From Intoshia linei (lineage: Eukaryota > Orthonectida > Rhopaluridae), in the NCBI GenBank assembly GCA_001642005.1, contig LWCA01000119.1, positions 1 to 50,690 on the forward strand: a DNA stretch of 50,690 bases, written 5' to 3'. The notes beneath the pieces were generated by a model. That model was given only the letters and a program-made list of their open reading frames with translations. It was not told where the DNA came from and ran no database searches. How positions within the stretch are numbered: the first letter of the stretch is position 1; the number at the start of each line of letters is the position of its first letter. The translations under genes and the position numbers were made by a program. This document shows positions 1 through 12,694 of the stretch, one piece after another.

Positions 1-1320
1 GAAGAACAGCATCAAGAGGCATTTGAAAAAATTAAAGGACTTATTACGAAGGCTTTAATTTTAGCCTTTCCTTGTACTGGTATTAAATTTATTCTAGAAT
101 GTGATGCATCCTCTCGGGGTTAAGGTGCTGTTCTATTACAAGATAACTATCCAATTCAATATTCGAGTAGAAAATTTAGTGATACAGAAATGTGATAATT
201 ACTGTATGTAATTGTAATATGTAATGTAATTAAATAATTAATGAGTTGTGGCAATTTGATATAGCGGGGCCTTTTCCAGAAAGTTGCGATGGAAATAAGT
301 ATGTGTTGGTTATGGTTGATTTACATACTAAATAGGCAGAGATGTATCCATTAGGTGATATATCAGCAGAAACGATTGCTCGTGTGATATATGATGAGTT
401 GGTTTCTCGATTTGGGATACCAGAGCGTATTCATACGGATCGAGGAACTCAGTTCGAGTATGAATTATTAAAACGTTTGTATAGCAGAATGGGGGTGATT
501 AAAACAGAAACAAGAGCCTATCACCATTAAGGTGTAGGTAGATTTGAAAGGTTGATTCGGGTGTTTAAAAATATGTTGAGGGGTAAATTGGTAGATAAAA
601 TTAATAGAAATTAAGATAGGAATATTCCGGAAATCTATTTGAGTATGAGGAATACTATGACCCAAAATTCAGGTAGAAGTCCAGCACAGTTATTGTATGG
701 TAGAAATCTGAGATTTCCGTTATATGGGAAAGGTACGAGTTGGGTGGCTAAAAATATTAAGCCTGGTTGGAATAAAAGATGTGTTGATGGAACCACGAGG
801 AATTATGAGAAAACAGTTCCTAAAAGTAGTACATTCTATAGTAATTATAAAAAATTTTAATCCAGAGCTAGTAAGTTGGAAAAAACAAATAAAATTTGGA
901 AACGGGATACGGACAGGCATGAGTTTATGGAAAATATTGATATGACTGAAGAACCATTGCAAATTGATCAGTATTATGTGGTAAGAGGCGACAATATCAG
1001 AACAGTGGAAAATAGCCAGGAATTGGGTACAGTTCAGAGGGTGTGCAAATGACCTAATTATTTAAAAAATTATGAGTTGAATATGTCTAAAATAAATGTG
1101 TTGGCAATTAGGAAATGTAAGAATGACAGAGGGGAAAATAATTATGATTATACAAACAAGAGATAGTGGTTAATTACAGATAAGTTGTGTAAAAATTTAA
1201 GAAATATAATACTAAACCGAATGAAACATTTATATGGAATTTAAAGTTGTATGATAATTTGGATGTAGACATGCAGTATGATATCCATTTGATTTAAAAC
1301 AGTATCGTATTTATTATCAA
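1..1320 (+). pseudogene. Decayed Ty3/gypsy pol (RNase H and integrase pieces)
   Basis: Relic of a Ty3/gypsy retrotransposon polyprotein. At the left edge the frame reads an RT/RNase H connection and an RNase H start with the ECDASS acidic motif (about 97-115). The rest of RNase H and the integrase zinc finger are missing. Integrase core resumes at about 249: WQFDIAGPF supplies the first Asp, HTDRGTQFE (about 430-460) the second, and RFERL (about 541-555) the Glu. A block with GRSPAQLLYGRNLRFPL (about 672-722) is the typical post-catalytic stretch. In-frame stops near 121, 332, 528 and 612, plus frame changes, make it non-functional. Similarity fades after about 1040. A hAT end-like stretch (cattctcaacactttttcgc, about 1339) follows. 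The element continues left of the window. Confidence 0.85.
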
Positions 1321-1856
1321 GATTATATGCTATATTCCAGGCATTCTCAACACTTTTTCGCTGTGGACCCTAAGATGATAATACAAAAAACCTGCGGACC
1401 CCCAAAAAAATTAATAATAATGACAATTTTTAATGAATCATTACATTTGGGTGAAACGAATGATGATCAAAAGACATGGAGTACTCTATTTTTGCGAGAT
1501 GATAAACTTGATGAATTATTAATATTAACCTTTAATCCGTTAATGTTCCCAAAATGCAACATGTTGTTCAGGTATTGTTTACGATAGATTATTAATTGTT
1601 TACTACATATATTATCAGATCAATAAAAAGTCTATATTATCTATCTTCCCTGTGAACAATTTATATTTTATATTCCTTGGTTGATGTTTCATAGAATTAT
1701 GAATATTGACTGATTTTTTGTCATATTTTCAATTTGAAATTTTAATTGAAATTTTTACAATTTTAAAGCTTTTTTTATGACTAGAAACTTGGCTCGGTCA
1801 TAAATTTTAATAAAATAATTAATTTAATGTAAATAAAAACGCTGCTCCTAAAATAG

Positions 1857-3876
1857 AACAATGGAGGTTTCCCAGTAAGTTTTTACACTTGTAAGTAATT
1901 TAATTTAATACCAAAGAATTTACTTTTACATGGTTTTCACGTTTTATATTAGTATTTCTGAGCCTTTATGTTTTAAAAACGACTTTATGTTACTGAAAAT
2001 GTCTAAAATATGTAATAAATGTATATAATTTTCATATACTCCGTTGAGAATGGCTGCTATATTCGATTTTAGGAGGTTATTATCGGAGTTTGGATCAATA
2101 TTACCCCATCTTTCTATTTTTCTTAAATTTTTCTATTCAAATATTGTAACACTTGTATCATATCTTCCCGAAAAAAATATTTTTATCAAAAAGTTACATT
2201 TTTGACTATGCCCACTTTTTTGATGTCAAAGTTAATTTTTTGTGGCTGTAGTTTCAATGAGTATCGTAGCTTTGCGGATGGATTGGTGGAAAGGTTGTGC
2301 ACCCCTGAGTTAGATACTTCACTGTAAATGATTATTTATTTTATTTTATTTATTCTAGAAATACGAACAAGTTTAAAGAAGAAACCAGGTAACATAATAT
2401 TTTTAAATAAAATTAATATCCAAATATAAAGAAATGTCTATAAAATATCATCATTAGATGATGTTTATTTCATTGTAAATTTCTGGATTGGTGGAAAGGC
2501 TGTGCACCCCTGCGTTAGATACTTCACTGTAAATTATTATTTATTTAATTTTATTTATTTTAGAAATACGAACAAGTTTAAAGAAGAAACGAGGTAACAT
2601 AATATTTTTAAATAAAAATAATATCCAAATATAAAGAAATTTCTATAAAATATACTCATTAGATGATGTTCATTCCATCGTAAATTTCATTTATAATGAT
2701 TATAAAACAGTGTTTTTATCCGGGGTTGCGCGAATTTTAAAAAATAAAACTGTTAATGCTTTTTTAATATTATTTATGTCACTTGATATGATGTTTGGAA
2801 TATATAGGAAATTTTTAGGTTACGAAAATGTTCTGTTCATAAGGGGTCGCGAATACAAAAAAATTGAAAACCACTCTATAAAGTATGCTTGAAAGGTAAC
2901 TAGTATTTGAAATGAATTTAATTTGTTTCATTCTTGTAAATAAAATTTTTGACCAATTAGAAATAGAATATTGTATTTAAATTAAAGTCTAAATCTATAT
3001 CTAAGTGCTTGACATATTTCAGGTGAATTTACCTATATTGCAAAGGATTGTAATAAATATTAAAATGATAATAACAAAGTTGTATATTTTTAGTAGTCGT
3101 TGTAATTTTTATTTAAATTTTATTTAAAATGTTGTGAAAATTTAAAAATTGCGTAGCAATGAAAAAAATTCCGAAGGAATGAATTATATAGATTTTCACA
3201 CATATTTATTTATTGGAAATGTTCAATGCACATTTTTTTTAAATTGTAGAATCAATATTTACATTTTCAATTTTTATTTTAATCGAAATATTTGAAAAAT
3301 ATTGGTTGAATATATTAAAAGTATTTTTCACCCGGGAATGCGTAGATTTCTCGGGTTGAAATTTTGTTTATTATGAAATTAAATAATTATTTAAAATGTT
3401 TTATTAATTAAATTTAATTATAATTAACGGTCCGACAATTAAAAAAAAAAGATTATTCTGTTGTATATATTTGCATTCATACAAATTTATGCAATTTTGG
3501 TGTCTAAGGGTTAAAAAAATAATTGATACATTTGAGTCATTCAAGGTCAAAAACCCAATTATTCCAGATGATATAAATACCAGAAATTTCAACTATATAA
3601 ATCTACGCATTCCCGGTGGAAAATAACTTAATATATTGGAACTAATATTTTTCAAATGTTTGGATTAATTATGTAAATCAATGTAAAATTAAAACATTGT
3701 ACTTTATGACAATTTTAATCTTTTACTAAATAGATACTACAAAATATGACGAGATAATGGAAAAATTTCAGAAAATAGCTCCACGAGGTAATTTAATTTG
3801 GTAACCTAAACTAAACAATTTTTATTTATTTTGATATTTAATATAATTAGTGCCACGTTATATCTTAAAATTATAA
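1857..3876 (+). CDS. Candidate micro-exon gene, 3' part, five symmetric exons
   Basis: Unrecognised protein. Exons 1857-1874 (18 nt), 2359-2388 (30), 2564-2593 (30), 3734-3787 (54) and 3851-3876 (terminal, ending in TAA) are each bounded by AG and GT; the first donor is a full gtaagt. Every internal exon is a multiple of three and all junctions are phase 1, so they join in one open frame. It reads EQWRFPK, then two near-identical decapeptides (IRTSLKKKPE and IRTSLKKKRD), then TTKYDEIMEKFQKIAPR and VPRYILKL. Exons 2 and 3 are copies made by a 205-bp tandem duplication. Upstream exons and the start codon were not found; a 12-nt exon at about 1788 with a weak donor is possible. No domain recognised. 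Transcript support is lacking, so the join is inference. Confidence 0.4.
2279..2688 (+). repeat. 205-bp tandem duplication carrying a 30-nt exon
   Basis: Two copies with a 205-bp period (2279-2483 and 2484-2688). Each carries, in the same places, tggattggtgg, cacccctg, gttagatacttcactgtaaa, a polypyrimidine-AG, the 30-nt exon and gtaacata. Differences are few, so the duplication is fairly recent. The acceptor and donor are unchanged in both copies, as is the reading phase. Confidence 0.85.
3240..3690. repeat. Palindromic end of the interspersed long-TIR repeat
   Basis: Left arm, about 3290-3375, carries ttttcacccgggaatgcg and tagatttctcgggttg. The right arm, about 3580-3680, is its reverse complement (aaatctacgcattcccggtg, then aatatttttcaaatgtttgg). 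The arms flank about 200 bp that include taattaacggtccgacaatt. The same pieces recur at 4890-5010, 13760-13880, 42100-42220 and 50160-50340. It lies in the 1.1-kb intron before the 54-nt exon of the candidate micro-exon gene. No coding potential seen. Confidence 0.7.
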
Positions 3877-3929
3877 CAAATACACGTCAACTACGGGACT
3901 AAAAATGTTGCCATATTTTTTATTATTAT

Positions 3930-5300
3930 TATCATAAAATTGAATGTCTATTTTTGTGTGATTGTTACCGTATATTTAAAAATTAACTGTCGTAGAATTT
4001 AAAAAAACACAATTTCAAATAAACTTTTTCGAAGGGGATGTTTACATCTATTTTTTAGTTTCACAATTTGAGTTATTCAGGGTTAAAAACCCAATTTGCT
4101 TTTTTGTTTAAAAATAAAATCAGCCCTACAATTACAAAAAACATGTGTTCTGGGACGCGCTTTAAATTCAATAACATTGTCGTAAATCTCAACCTAAGAA
4201 ATGTACAATTACAAGTTCAAAACCATAAATTACCTTTTGAAAATGAAAAATGTTATAAAACATCAATTGTGGGATAACACTAGTCAACAAAAATCGATAT
4301 TAAAATCTTTTTATTTCATATCATTATACATATGTGTAGTTTTTTCTTGGCATCATTATGTATATTATTATTTTATTGGTGTACGTCAGGTACCCGAGAT
4401 ACGGTGTAGCAAAAATAAGGTAATATAATGTATAAATGGATATATTAGCTTTGTTTTTTTACTTTTTGTTTAGCTATGACTGTCATATTGTTAAATATAT
4501 AATTTAAATGTTATCTAAAAAATAAAAAAAATTTTTAAACAGTTACCTGCAGTACAGACCTGAAATAAAATAAATTTGTTTAAATCAAAATCTTTCTTCA
4601 CGAATCCTATCTTGTATGAAAGAGAATTTAAAAGTACGATATAATTTATTTCACCGAAATGGTTTATGTTTACATCAATTAAAAACAACCCAAGTTCAAA
4701 AACCCAACTTCCCCTATTGTTTAAAAAATAATAAAACATACGTTCTGCGACGCATTTTAAAATCATTAACGTTGTCGTAAATCTCAGCCTTCGAAACGCA
4801 TACTTTCATGGTCAAAAATCCAAATTACTCTTTGTTTTAAAAATGAAAATGTCATAAAATTTTATAAAACAAATTGTCAGGTTGAATATTTACATTTTCA
4901 ATTTTTATTTTAATCGAAATATTTGAAAAATATTGGTTGAATATATTAAAAGTATTTTTCACCGGGATTGCGTAGATTTCTCGGGTTGAACTTTTGTATT
5001 TATATCAACTGGAATAAGCTCTATCAGAATAATCTTTTTTTTTTAATTTTCGCACCGTTAATTATTTCACATTTTTTATTTTAATAAAATATTTTGTAAA
5101 AAAAATATATGAATACCAAAATGCTTTTTTGACCCTGAAATCGTCACTTATTCGGATTGAAATTTTTTGTGTGTTAACAGGATACAAATGTACCACCTGT
5201 AATTTTTTTAATTCTAGGACTGTTTTCATAAAAAAAAAGTAATTTGTGGTTTTGGCCCTGAAGATATAATTTTTTTAAATTTAAAGTTATGATAATGTTT
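3930..5300 (+). repeat. Long-TIR interspersed repeat copy
   Basis: Starts with ttgaatgtct followed by a gttaccg/gtttatt-like stretch. It then runs through degenerate modules built on a phrase like ggtcaaaaacccaaatt and tctgggacgcgctttaaa, each followed by a T-run and an A-run. The same order is seen at 12695 and 41423. Open frames here are shadows of the repeat. Confidence 0.6.
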
Positions 5301-5335
5301 ATGATTTTAAAATCCGTATCAGCGTATATATTTTT

Positions 5336-5480
5336 TTAAATTCTCGAACTCGTTTGATTTTCAAAAAAAAGACAATTGGGATATATATTTTTTTAAATTC
5401 TCCAACTCGTTTGATTTTCAAAAAGAGGGACAATTTATTAGATTCTCCAACTCGTTTGATTTTCAAAAAAAATGAAAATT
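5336..5480 (+). repeat. Short tandem repeat, three units
   Basis: The phrase ctcgtttgattttcaaaaa appears three times at about 5349, 5406 and 5451, preceded by attctcgaa or attctccaa. Units are about 45-57 bp with A-run and T-run length differences. A single copy of the phrase is at about 13979. It is an internal expansion of the interspersed repeat. Confidence 0.75.
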
Positions 5481-5569
5481 GGGGTTTTGGACCCATAAGA
5501 TGTGAGTTTGGTAGGTTGAAATTTATCATATTATCATCCGGAAAAAACTGTAATTGAAATGTGGACTTT

Positions 5570-6690
5570 ATAAAATTCTAAGACTGGTAGTTATTTCAAT
5601 AAATTGGAACACTCATACAACTTTATAATAAAAAGTAAGGATAGTGATTGTCGCATTTCAAAACGGTTATTAAAATGTCTGTTTATTTATTTATTTGTTT
5701 TAATATATTTAAGAAAGTATGAGAATTCATGTTTTAAAAACTCTAAAGTTTTATTTATATTAAAATTTTTCAAGAGTGTTGTTTTATCGCAAATTTAATT
5801 TTCAGAAATTGAGTCCTTCAAGGATAAAAAACCCAATGGTCCTTTTTTTGAATTCAACCCCATTCATACAATTAAAATCTTACAATTTTCAAAAAATTTC
5901 AAATGCATTAATATTATGATAATTTTTATTTTCAAAATCTTATATCTTTACGGACAAAACCCCAAATTACCTTTTTTTGTAAAAATGAAAAAATTCGTAG
6001 AATTTTATACAAAAAAATTATGAGATAGTTTTAAATTCATAAGCATTATCATATTGGCAACATCAAAACAGATAATTTTCACTATGTTGATTTAAGATTT
6101 AATTTTTTGGAGATAAAATTAGAAGTCCTCCTCGGCAGAGCTAGCTCCTGTTTTTACGTTGTACAAACCAGTCAAGTTTGTTATTTTGTATTGTATTTTA
6201 ATTGACTGCACCGCAATTCTTAAATTTAGTTAGTCATTGGAAATAAATCAATTTAGTCAAAAACTTATAACTGCGATCTTAAAACATGTTTTAAAATAAA
6301 TTGTTTTATTCGAGTGTATTTAAAAATGTATTACCATAATTGTTGTATACCGAGAGGCTCTTTAATAATAACCAATTTCACTGTTATGTACTTGGTATTT
6401 GGCAATCAGTTGTATGTAATTGTACTCTTTTTTTCAATTAAACGATAACACAAATAAATTCAATTTGATATACAGAGTAAATGATAAGGATATGTAAGTA
6501 AAAAATTACGTTTTATTAACCAACTAGGTTGACTGTTATGTACTTCAATTATAATTGAAGTACACAAGTACAAATTTGATTATGTATATTATTATACTAT
6601 ACATAATTTTTTTAAATTTTTGGATCGCGAAAATTTTTTATGTTTATAAGGGATCGCGAACACAAAAAGGTTGAAAACCACTGATGTATA
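5570..6690. repeat. Interspersed repeat continuation and hAT 3' end relic
   Basis: 5570-6100 continues the family: a TIR-like end near 5580-5605, then modules with caaggataaaaaacccaatg and gacaaaaccccaaattacc. A core motif, cctcggcagagct, is at about 6130; its near reverse complement appears at about 9752 and 13388. At 6622-6683 the phrase ggatcgcgaacacaaaaagg followed by ttgaaaaccactg looks like the 3' end of a hAT element, and a sister end is at about 2842. No gene seen. Confidence 0.5.
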
Positions 6691-6746
6691 GTATGTATTG
6701 CATACATTCGAAAAATTTAATTTGTAAATATTTTACATAAACGAAA

Positions 6747-8762
6747 CTATGGTTTGTAGTCTGGAGGTGGGTCGTATCGAGCCATATCTAATGGAGGAGG
6801 TGGAGCTATTTCGGCATTGGGTTTGTCTAAATTAACAATATAAACAAGCACAATAAGTGTAATAACTTTATTTGAAACAAACTAAAAATTGTGCAGATTT
6901 TGTAGCTGTAGTTCTTAATATGACTACCCAGATAAGAAAATTGTTGGTCCTTAACAAATTTTTGGTTTTAAAAAAATGACTGTAATTTAAAGTTTACTAG
7001 TTGAAGTAAAATGTGCATTACTAGAAGTAAAAACCTTAAGGGCAGTTCGAACCGTAGTCCACTAAATAAAATTATCTCAAAATTTTTTTGTGAAAAATTG
7101 AGATTAATCAAGCATATTCTGCAGTCCATATTTATAATTTCCAATTTTATCAATTCGTTTCCCACCTTAGGTGATTTCACATTTTATGCGATTTAAAAAA
7201 TTTACAATAAATGAATTTAATCATTTCCTTAACGGTTTGGTAGAATCTGTATTAAGTACTTGAAGTTAAGAAAATGATTGAATCAACTTTACTTTATTAT
7301 CAGGGTGGTCAAAAGCGCGGCCGCGAAATTGTTTACAATTGTTAATAATATATTTTGTAAAACAGGTAAATAATAAAAAATTTTAATAAATATTTGTGAT
7401 ATGTAAATAATCAGTTCAAGGGAGAAAAATGCTTTTTAAATTGGAGTAAGAGAAAAAAACTAAAAAAGGAAGGAATGATGAAATAATTGTGTAAAATTTT
7501 TTTAATGTTGCGACCAATTTGTAAAATGTATTCTGGCCCTCACTCGCCATGTTTGGACCACCCTGTTATAAATGATTGATGTCATAAATTACCTGTATCT
7601 TTAAAATTTGAAGAGTCCTGTAAAGCTAGAGAAGTATTAATATTTGATAGGGCTAGATTAACATTGTCAGGTGTAGTATGTGTAATTCTAGTATTTTTTA
7701 TTTTTCTTTTTTCAGTGCATTTGAGACGACGAATAATATATATACAGAATGAAATTAAAACTGTTGTTACAATAATAGCTGCCATAATTATAATTGCTCT
7801 AATCATGTATTCATCGTACCATTTTTTTCCTATTGATAAAAAAATTTAATGGGAATTAAAAAGTTCACCTTGTAATGGTGAATTACCTACAACTGGTTCG
7901 TAGTAACAAAAACACATGGTTAATAAAGTGGCTCGTATAGACTGAGTGTACGGAATGGTTCTGACGTAGGGTTTGAGTTCTCCAGAAAAAGAATTGAGAT
8001 TAAAGAGTTTAGCAGTGGCCCATGTAATATACTCTTCATGTACTTTAGTATATTTTATGGATTGGCACGCATTTCCAGTCCTAACCAGATAAAAAGGAAA
8101 CGAAATTGGTAAAATCATAGAACTGGTAGTGCCATCTTTTCTACAGCAAAAATTGTACACTGTATTTAAGCCATATTTACCATCCGGTAATACACCTAAT
8201 TGCAATTATATGTTTACAATGACTTGAAACCTTCAGCTGTTTGTTGATTACTATAAAGAGCAGCAGCGTCATCCCAGCGAATAGAACTGTCTAAAAATCC
8301 AATAGGACATTTTCCAGTGTACCTGAAGATACAATAGGAACCTAAAGAAGTTAGGTAAAATAAAAACTAATACAATGTAGTACCGAAAGGCCAGGTTTTG
8401 AAATTGGAAACGGGTTTATATTGAATTTTTGAACAGAATTTTAAATAGATGCTATTACTAGTCAGCGCACCGCCAAAATGATTCGGAGTAGTCCATTTAT
8501 TTTCGGGGTTAGTAATTTGCTTCCGTTGACCTAAAAGCATGATTAACAGCCAATAAAGCACATACCAGTGCGCCAAATGAAATTAGAATTGTTCGGACAT
8601 CCTGAAGCAGTCATCAATAAAGTATAATTACCGTCAGGCCATTCAGAGTCTAGATTTAATATAATCTTTATTTTAAATAAGAGCATTACCTTGTACATTT
8701 TCTCCAGAGCCAAATATTTTCATAGAAAACAAAAGGCATAAGATTAATGACGGTGACGTCAT
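6747..8762 (-). CDS. ApeC-domain single-pass membrane protein
   Basis: 346-aa model from seven exons: 8690-8762, 8566-8649, 8384-8530, 8231-8341, 7887-8195, 7593-7829, 6747-6826. All six introns are phase 1 and the total divides by three. Residues 1-20 form a signal peptide (MTSPSLILCLLF). Residues about 26-215 match the ApeC (apextrin C-terminal) domain: EWPDGNYTLLMTASGCP, WPFGSYCIFRYTGKCPIGF, SSIRWDD, GVLPDGKYGLNTVYNFCCRK, LPISFPFYLVRTGNACQSIK, and a W in place of the usual WD end. A hydrophobic helix (about 251-273) follows, then a basic stop-transfer RRLKCTEKRK and a tail of about 70 residues ending in proline clusters, PPPPLDM and DPPPDYKP. ApeC proteins are invertebrate surface or secreted factors; some bind bacterial wall glycans. 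The membrane anchor and PPxY-like tail are seen directly; immune function is inference. Confidence 0.85.
7301..7565. mobile_element. hAT-like MITE, CAGGGTGGTC termini
   Basis: 265 bp in the last intron of the ApeC gene. Left end cagggtggtcaaaagcg, right end gtttggaccaccctg; the ends are inverted repeats over about 13 bp. Flanks (tttattat and ttataaat) no longer make a clear 8-bp duplication. The same termini with a perfect duplication occur at 28679-28952. Confidence 0.75.
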
Positions 8763-10836
8763 AAATAAAGAAATTTTCTAAAAGAAAAAGTTTTGCAAAG
8801 CAATCATGTAAACACAGATGGAAATATGCGTTGGTAATGGACAAAATTAAACTCAATAAAATATTGAATTCTACTTAGTCTATGTAACTATGTACTTATC
8901 ACTATAACGTAAAATGGAGAATTATGGGAACATTACGAGTTTCCTTTCAACGATAATGTTTATTTTAAACTTTCTCACGAAGTTTATTTAGATTTTACAG
9001 TTACGTGCATGCTTTATTGTTTTTATATATTTTTATAAGATTTCATTGTTTATGGTCTGTTATTAATAATTATAATTACAGTGCTGAGACTGACTTTTAA
9101 TTGTTTACTTGTATGATACTAAATGTATCTTATTACTTGTTTGCAAACTCGATTGTATATCTAAGATTTTGTGTCAATAATTATATAATTTCCGTTATAA
9201 ACATTAGTTTTCATTAGAATGTAATAATTATAATGTAAATTAAGGACCTGTCTAAATGATATTTTTGGTAGTATTAAAATATTTTTAAAATGTGTGACTA
9301 AGATAAAATTCAAACTGTTTGAATTACAAAAATGTAGAGGAATGTGCGTTTAAATGAAATGTAAACTTAAGTTTCAATCAAAAAATGAATATTTGCATAG
9401 TTTACGAATTTAAGGGACCGGTTAGTGCTTTTTGGAATCCTTGATCATGGTAGGTTCGTCTCTGACTACTAAACCCATAAAAGTGGACAATAGGGTATTA
9501 CAATAGGTGTGAATTTTAGTATTTTTTATGAAAATTTTATAGTCCAGGAACTGATAAAGTCGCGTATGACAGTTTGATTGTTACACGGAAAAAAATTAAT
9601 TTTGGAAAATAAGTGGTCTTGTGTTGATCGTCATGTTTGGTTAATCACTTTGTATGTTTAAAATTCAATTCTACCTCATTTATTATTATTTTTAGTGAAA
9701 ATTTTTATAAAATTGCCAGCTTTACTGTTATGTACTTTGTACAAACAACATTCTAGTTCTGCCAAGGGAGAACTTTTTTAATTCTACCAAAAAAATAAAT
9801 TCAATAATAATTAACGGAATCAGTTTATACTGGGTAATTTGTTGTTTTGACCATGAAGGTATGCGTTTCTGATGCTGAGATTAACGACAATGTTAATGAT
9901 TTTAAAACGCGTCCCAGAATGTATATTTTATTAAAATTTGGTGTTAATTTATTTTTTTAACAAAAGGGAAAATTGGGTTGTTGACGCTGAAGGACTCAAA
10001 TTCCGAAACTGAAAAATATATATAAACACGGTCTGGAAAAAACTGTTTAAAATTGAAATTTCGTTTTTTAAATTCTACGACTGTCAATTTTATAAATAAA
10101 AGGTAACAGACACAAAAACTGAGATTTTAAATTTTATATATGTAAACTTTACATTGTAAAGGATAAGAACTTTAAACATCGATAAAATACAAAGTAAATG
10201 AAGTAAAATTGAATTTAAAGATACAAAGTAAAGAACCAAACATGGTGATCAACTCAATAACACTCAAATCATATATAGAACATACCATGGTAACATTCCA
10301 TAAAATGAAGTTATATTTTAATTTTTGTTTGGGATTTTTAAAATGGAAAGCGCCTCCGCAAATTTTGATATAATTTAATTGTATTTTTTTTTATTGTCAT
10401 TTTTGATTAATTAATCAACTTTTTCCGAGCCTGGACTTAATTTTAAAAATTTTATCACACCCTAGTGGACAAGATTTAAATTTTTAACATAATTCATAAG
10501 TAAATGTATAATTAATTTGAAGAATATGTTTTTAAGTTTTTAAATTGAATAATAATAGTAAAAAATCGCTAATTTGTATTATTCCATAAACGGAAATAAA
10601 AATAATTCCAGATAACGTTCAAGTAAGTAATAAACTGAAGACGGAGGATTGATCAAAAAGATAAAATTTGTGAAAATGTGTTGAAAAAATTGCATAATGA
10701 ACTACAAAATGACAATACCTCAGTAACTTGCAGTAAATAAATAATATAAAGTTTAATTTATTTTTTATCAGACTTGAGAAGATAAATTAACAAAATTGGT
10801 AAATTATATATAAATTTAAAATGTATTTTAAGTTAA
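8763..10836. other. Intergenic; one inverted repeat copy, otherwise nothing seen
   Basis: 8763-9700 is AT-rich with no coding frame, RNA gene or terminal repeats that I can support. About 9740-10120 is a reverse-oriented copy of the interspersed repeat: the core motif agttctgcca near 9752, reversed modules such as ttttgaccatgaaggtatgc, and an end with ggtaacagacac near 10105. 10120-10836 upstream of the signal peptide peptidase gene shows no clear promoter element. Confidence 0.5.
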
Positions 10837-12366
10837 ATGAGTGAAAATTATGATTTGAATTCAATAGCAAGTAAGGTGACTGAAACGTTTACAAACACAA
10901 CAAAAAATGTGACTGAACATAAGGTAGATTTAGTTTCTCAACTATTTGCTTTCTCTGGCATAATATCATTGTCCCTCTTAACAATTTATGTGGGATCCAC
11001 TTTGTCTGCTATATATAGACGAAGTTTAATGAAAAGTAACTTTAAGGTAAACTTTTTAAATTTTAGTTTTAAATTTTAAATTTATTTTTAATTATAGGAT
11101 AAACAATATGACATTATAACCCGAAAAGATGCAGCATTGTTTCCTTTTATAGCGAGCTTTGTATTAGTGTCATTCTACGTTGTGTTCAAGGTTGAATATT
11201 ATTTTTTAATTTTAATTTTCATGTTAGTTTATGAATAAAGATGACGTGTCCAAGTTAATTCGATTGTATTTTGGTATATTTGGAATTTACAGCATTACAA
11301 AAGTTATAACGTAAGTATTTCACATTATACATGTATTTTTATTATTGATTAGACCACTTTTTGAAAAATTATTGTTTTTTATCAACGTTCGCAAATTTAA
11401 TTTATGTTTGACTGAATTTAAAGATAAGGAAAATAAAAAGAATTACTTTTCTCACGATTTCAATACTCATTTCATTATAACTGTCATATTTTCGATTGTT
11501 AACAGTGCAATTTACATATTTTATACGGTAAATAATTTATTTTATTTTTAAATTTTATTTAGAATTGGATTTCAAATAATATCTTTGCTGTTTGTTTTTG
11601 TATTAATGCTTTAGAATTCTTGTTTATCAATAAATTCCTCAATGGTGTATTGTTAATGTCGGGATTGTTTTTTTATGATATATACTGGGTAATTTGTATT
11701 CGAAATTTATTGTTTACTTTTGTATTTACTATTTAGGTGTTTTATACAGAAGTTATGGTCGTTGTCGGCAAATCTCTTCAAGTACCAATCAAAAGTATTG
11801 TACTATTTTCATTTTAATAATTTTCATATAGTTATGATTCCTCAGAATATTAACTTTTCTGGTAACGTAACGGGAGAATTAAAGCATTCCATGCTTGGAT
11901 TAGGAGATATTGTTATTCCTGGACTCATGATTGCTTTTTTGTGTCGTTTTGATTCTCAGTATTTCTTTGTATTCAGAGATAATTAAGCCCATTTAGTCAC
12001 AACAGAAAATATAGACCTTACTTTTTAATTTCATTTTTAACCTATTTTTTGGGTCTGGTTGCTGCATTTTTAGCTATGGTCATGTACAAGCATGCACAGG
12101 TTGGTTTATTAACATAATTGTTAACATTTTGTTTAGCCAGCGTTGTTATATCTTGTACCATGTGGACTTTTAACTCCACTTTTCACTGCTTTGGCTAGAG
12201 GCGAACTTAAACAGCTTTTAGAGTAATACTTTTCATTTTATTTTATTTAGTTTTTAGTTATGTTGATAAACCAAATGATATGGGAAATAATTCAAATGAT
12301 GATTCCAACGAACATGATAAAGTACGCAATGATGCCATACTCGGCAAATCTGAAAAGGTTGAATAA
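10837..12366 (+). CDS. HM13: Signal peptide peptidase (presenilin-type aspartyl protease)
   Basis: 389-aa model of ten exons: 10837-11046, 11098-11190, 11228-11310, 11353-11527, 11563-11688, 11737-11794, 11832-11958, 11997-12099, 12137-12222, 12258-12366. Introns are about 31-51 nt and all phases close. SPP cuts leftover signal peptides inside the ER membrane. Catalytic motifs are present: FFYDIYW (Asp near residue 226), LGLGDIVIPG (Asp near 274) and the PAL motif in HAQPALLYLVP. The ITRKDAALFPFIAS loop is also typical. The order matches SPP rather than SPPL2 (no long protease-associated N-terminal domain). An N-glycosylation-like NTTKNVT lies near the N-terminus. The acidic tail ends in KSEKVE, resembling an ER-type tail. 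For the last exon the second AG (12256-12257) is needed because the first would bring a stop. Confidence 0.93.
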
Positions 12367-12694
12367 AAATATTGTTCCACTATTACAAATTATCTAAATG
12401 TTATGTTTAAATTACAATTTAAATTATTTATCTCAATATTTTTCATAATCAATATTATCTCAAATTCTCTTGGCACGCAAAAATGCTTGTTTTCATAATA
12501 TACACAATTATCATTATGACAAGTTTCCGTGTTATAACTACCTAGCCTTTTTTACCACAATAAACAACATTCCTAGTCGAACGTTTTATATTTTCCAACA
12601 CTTTACACTCACAAAACTTGACATGTAAATAACACTTCAGTAAAATTACCAATAAATAGTATAAAATCTAGTTAATTTTTACTGATAATAAAAT

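Noticed and set aside
2050-2203. 51-codon open frame MAAIFDFRRLLSEFG...
   Set aside because: No splice context that joins it to the candidate exons on either side, no family match, and chance frames of this size are common.
3230-6200. Many open frames of 60-80 codons
   Set aside because: They follow A-run and T-run modules of the interspersed repeat, which recur elsewhere out of frame, so they are repeat shadows.
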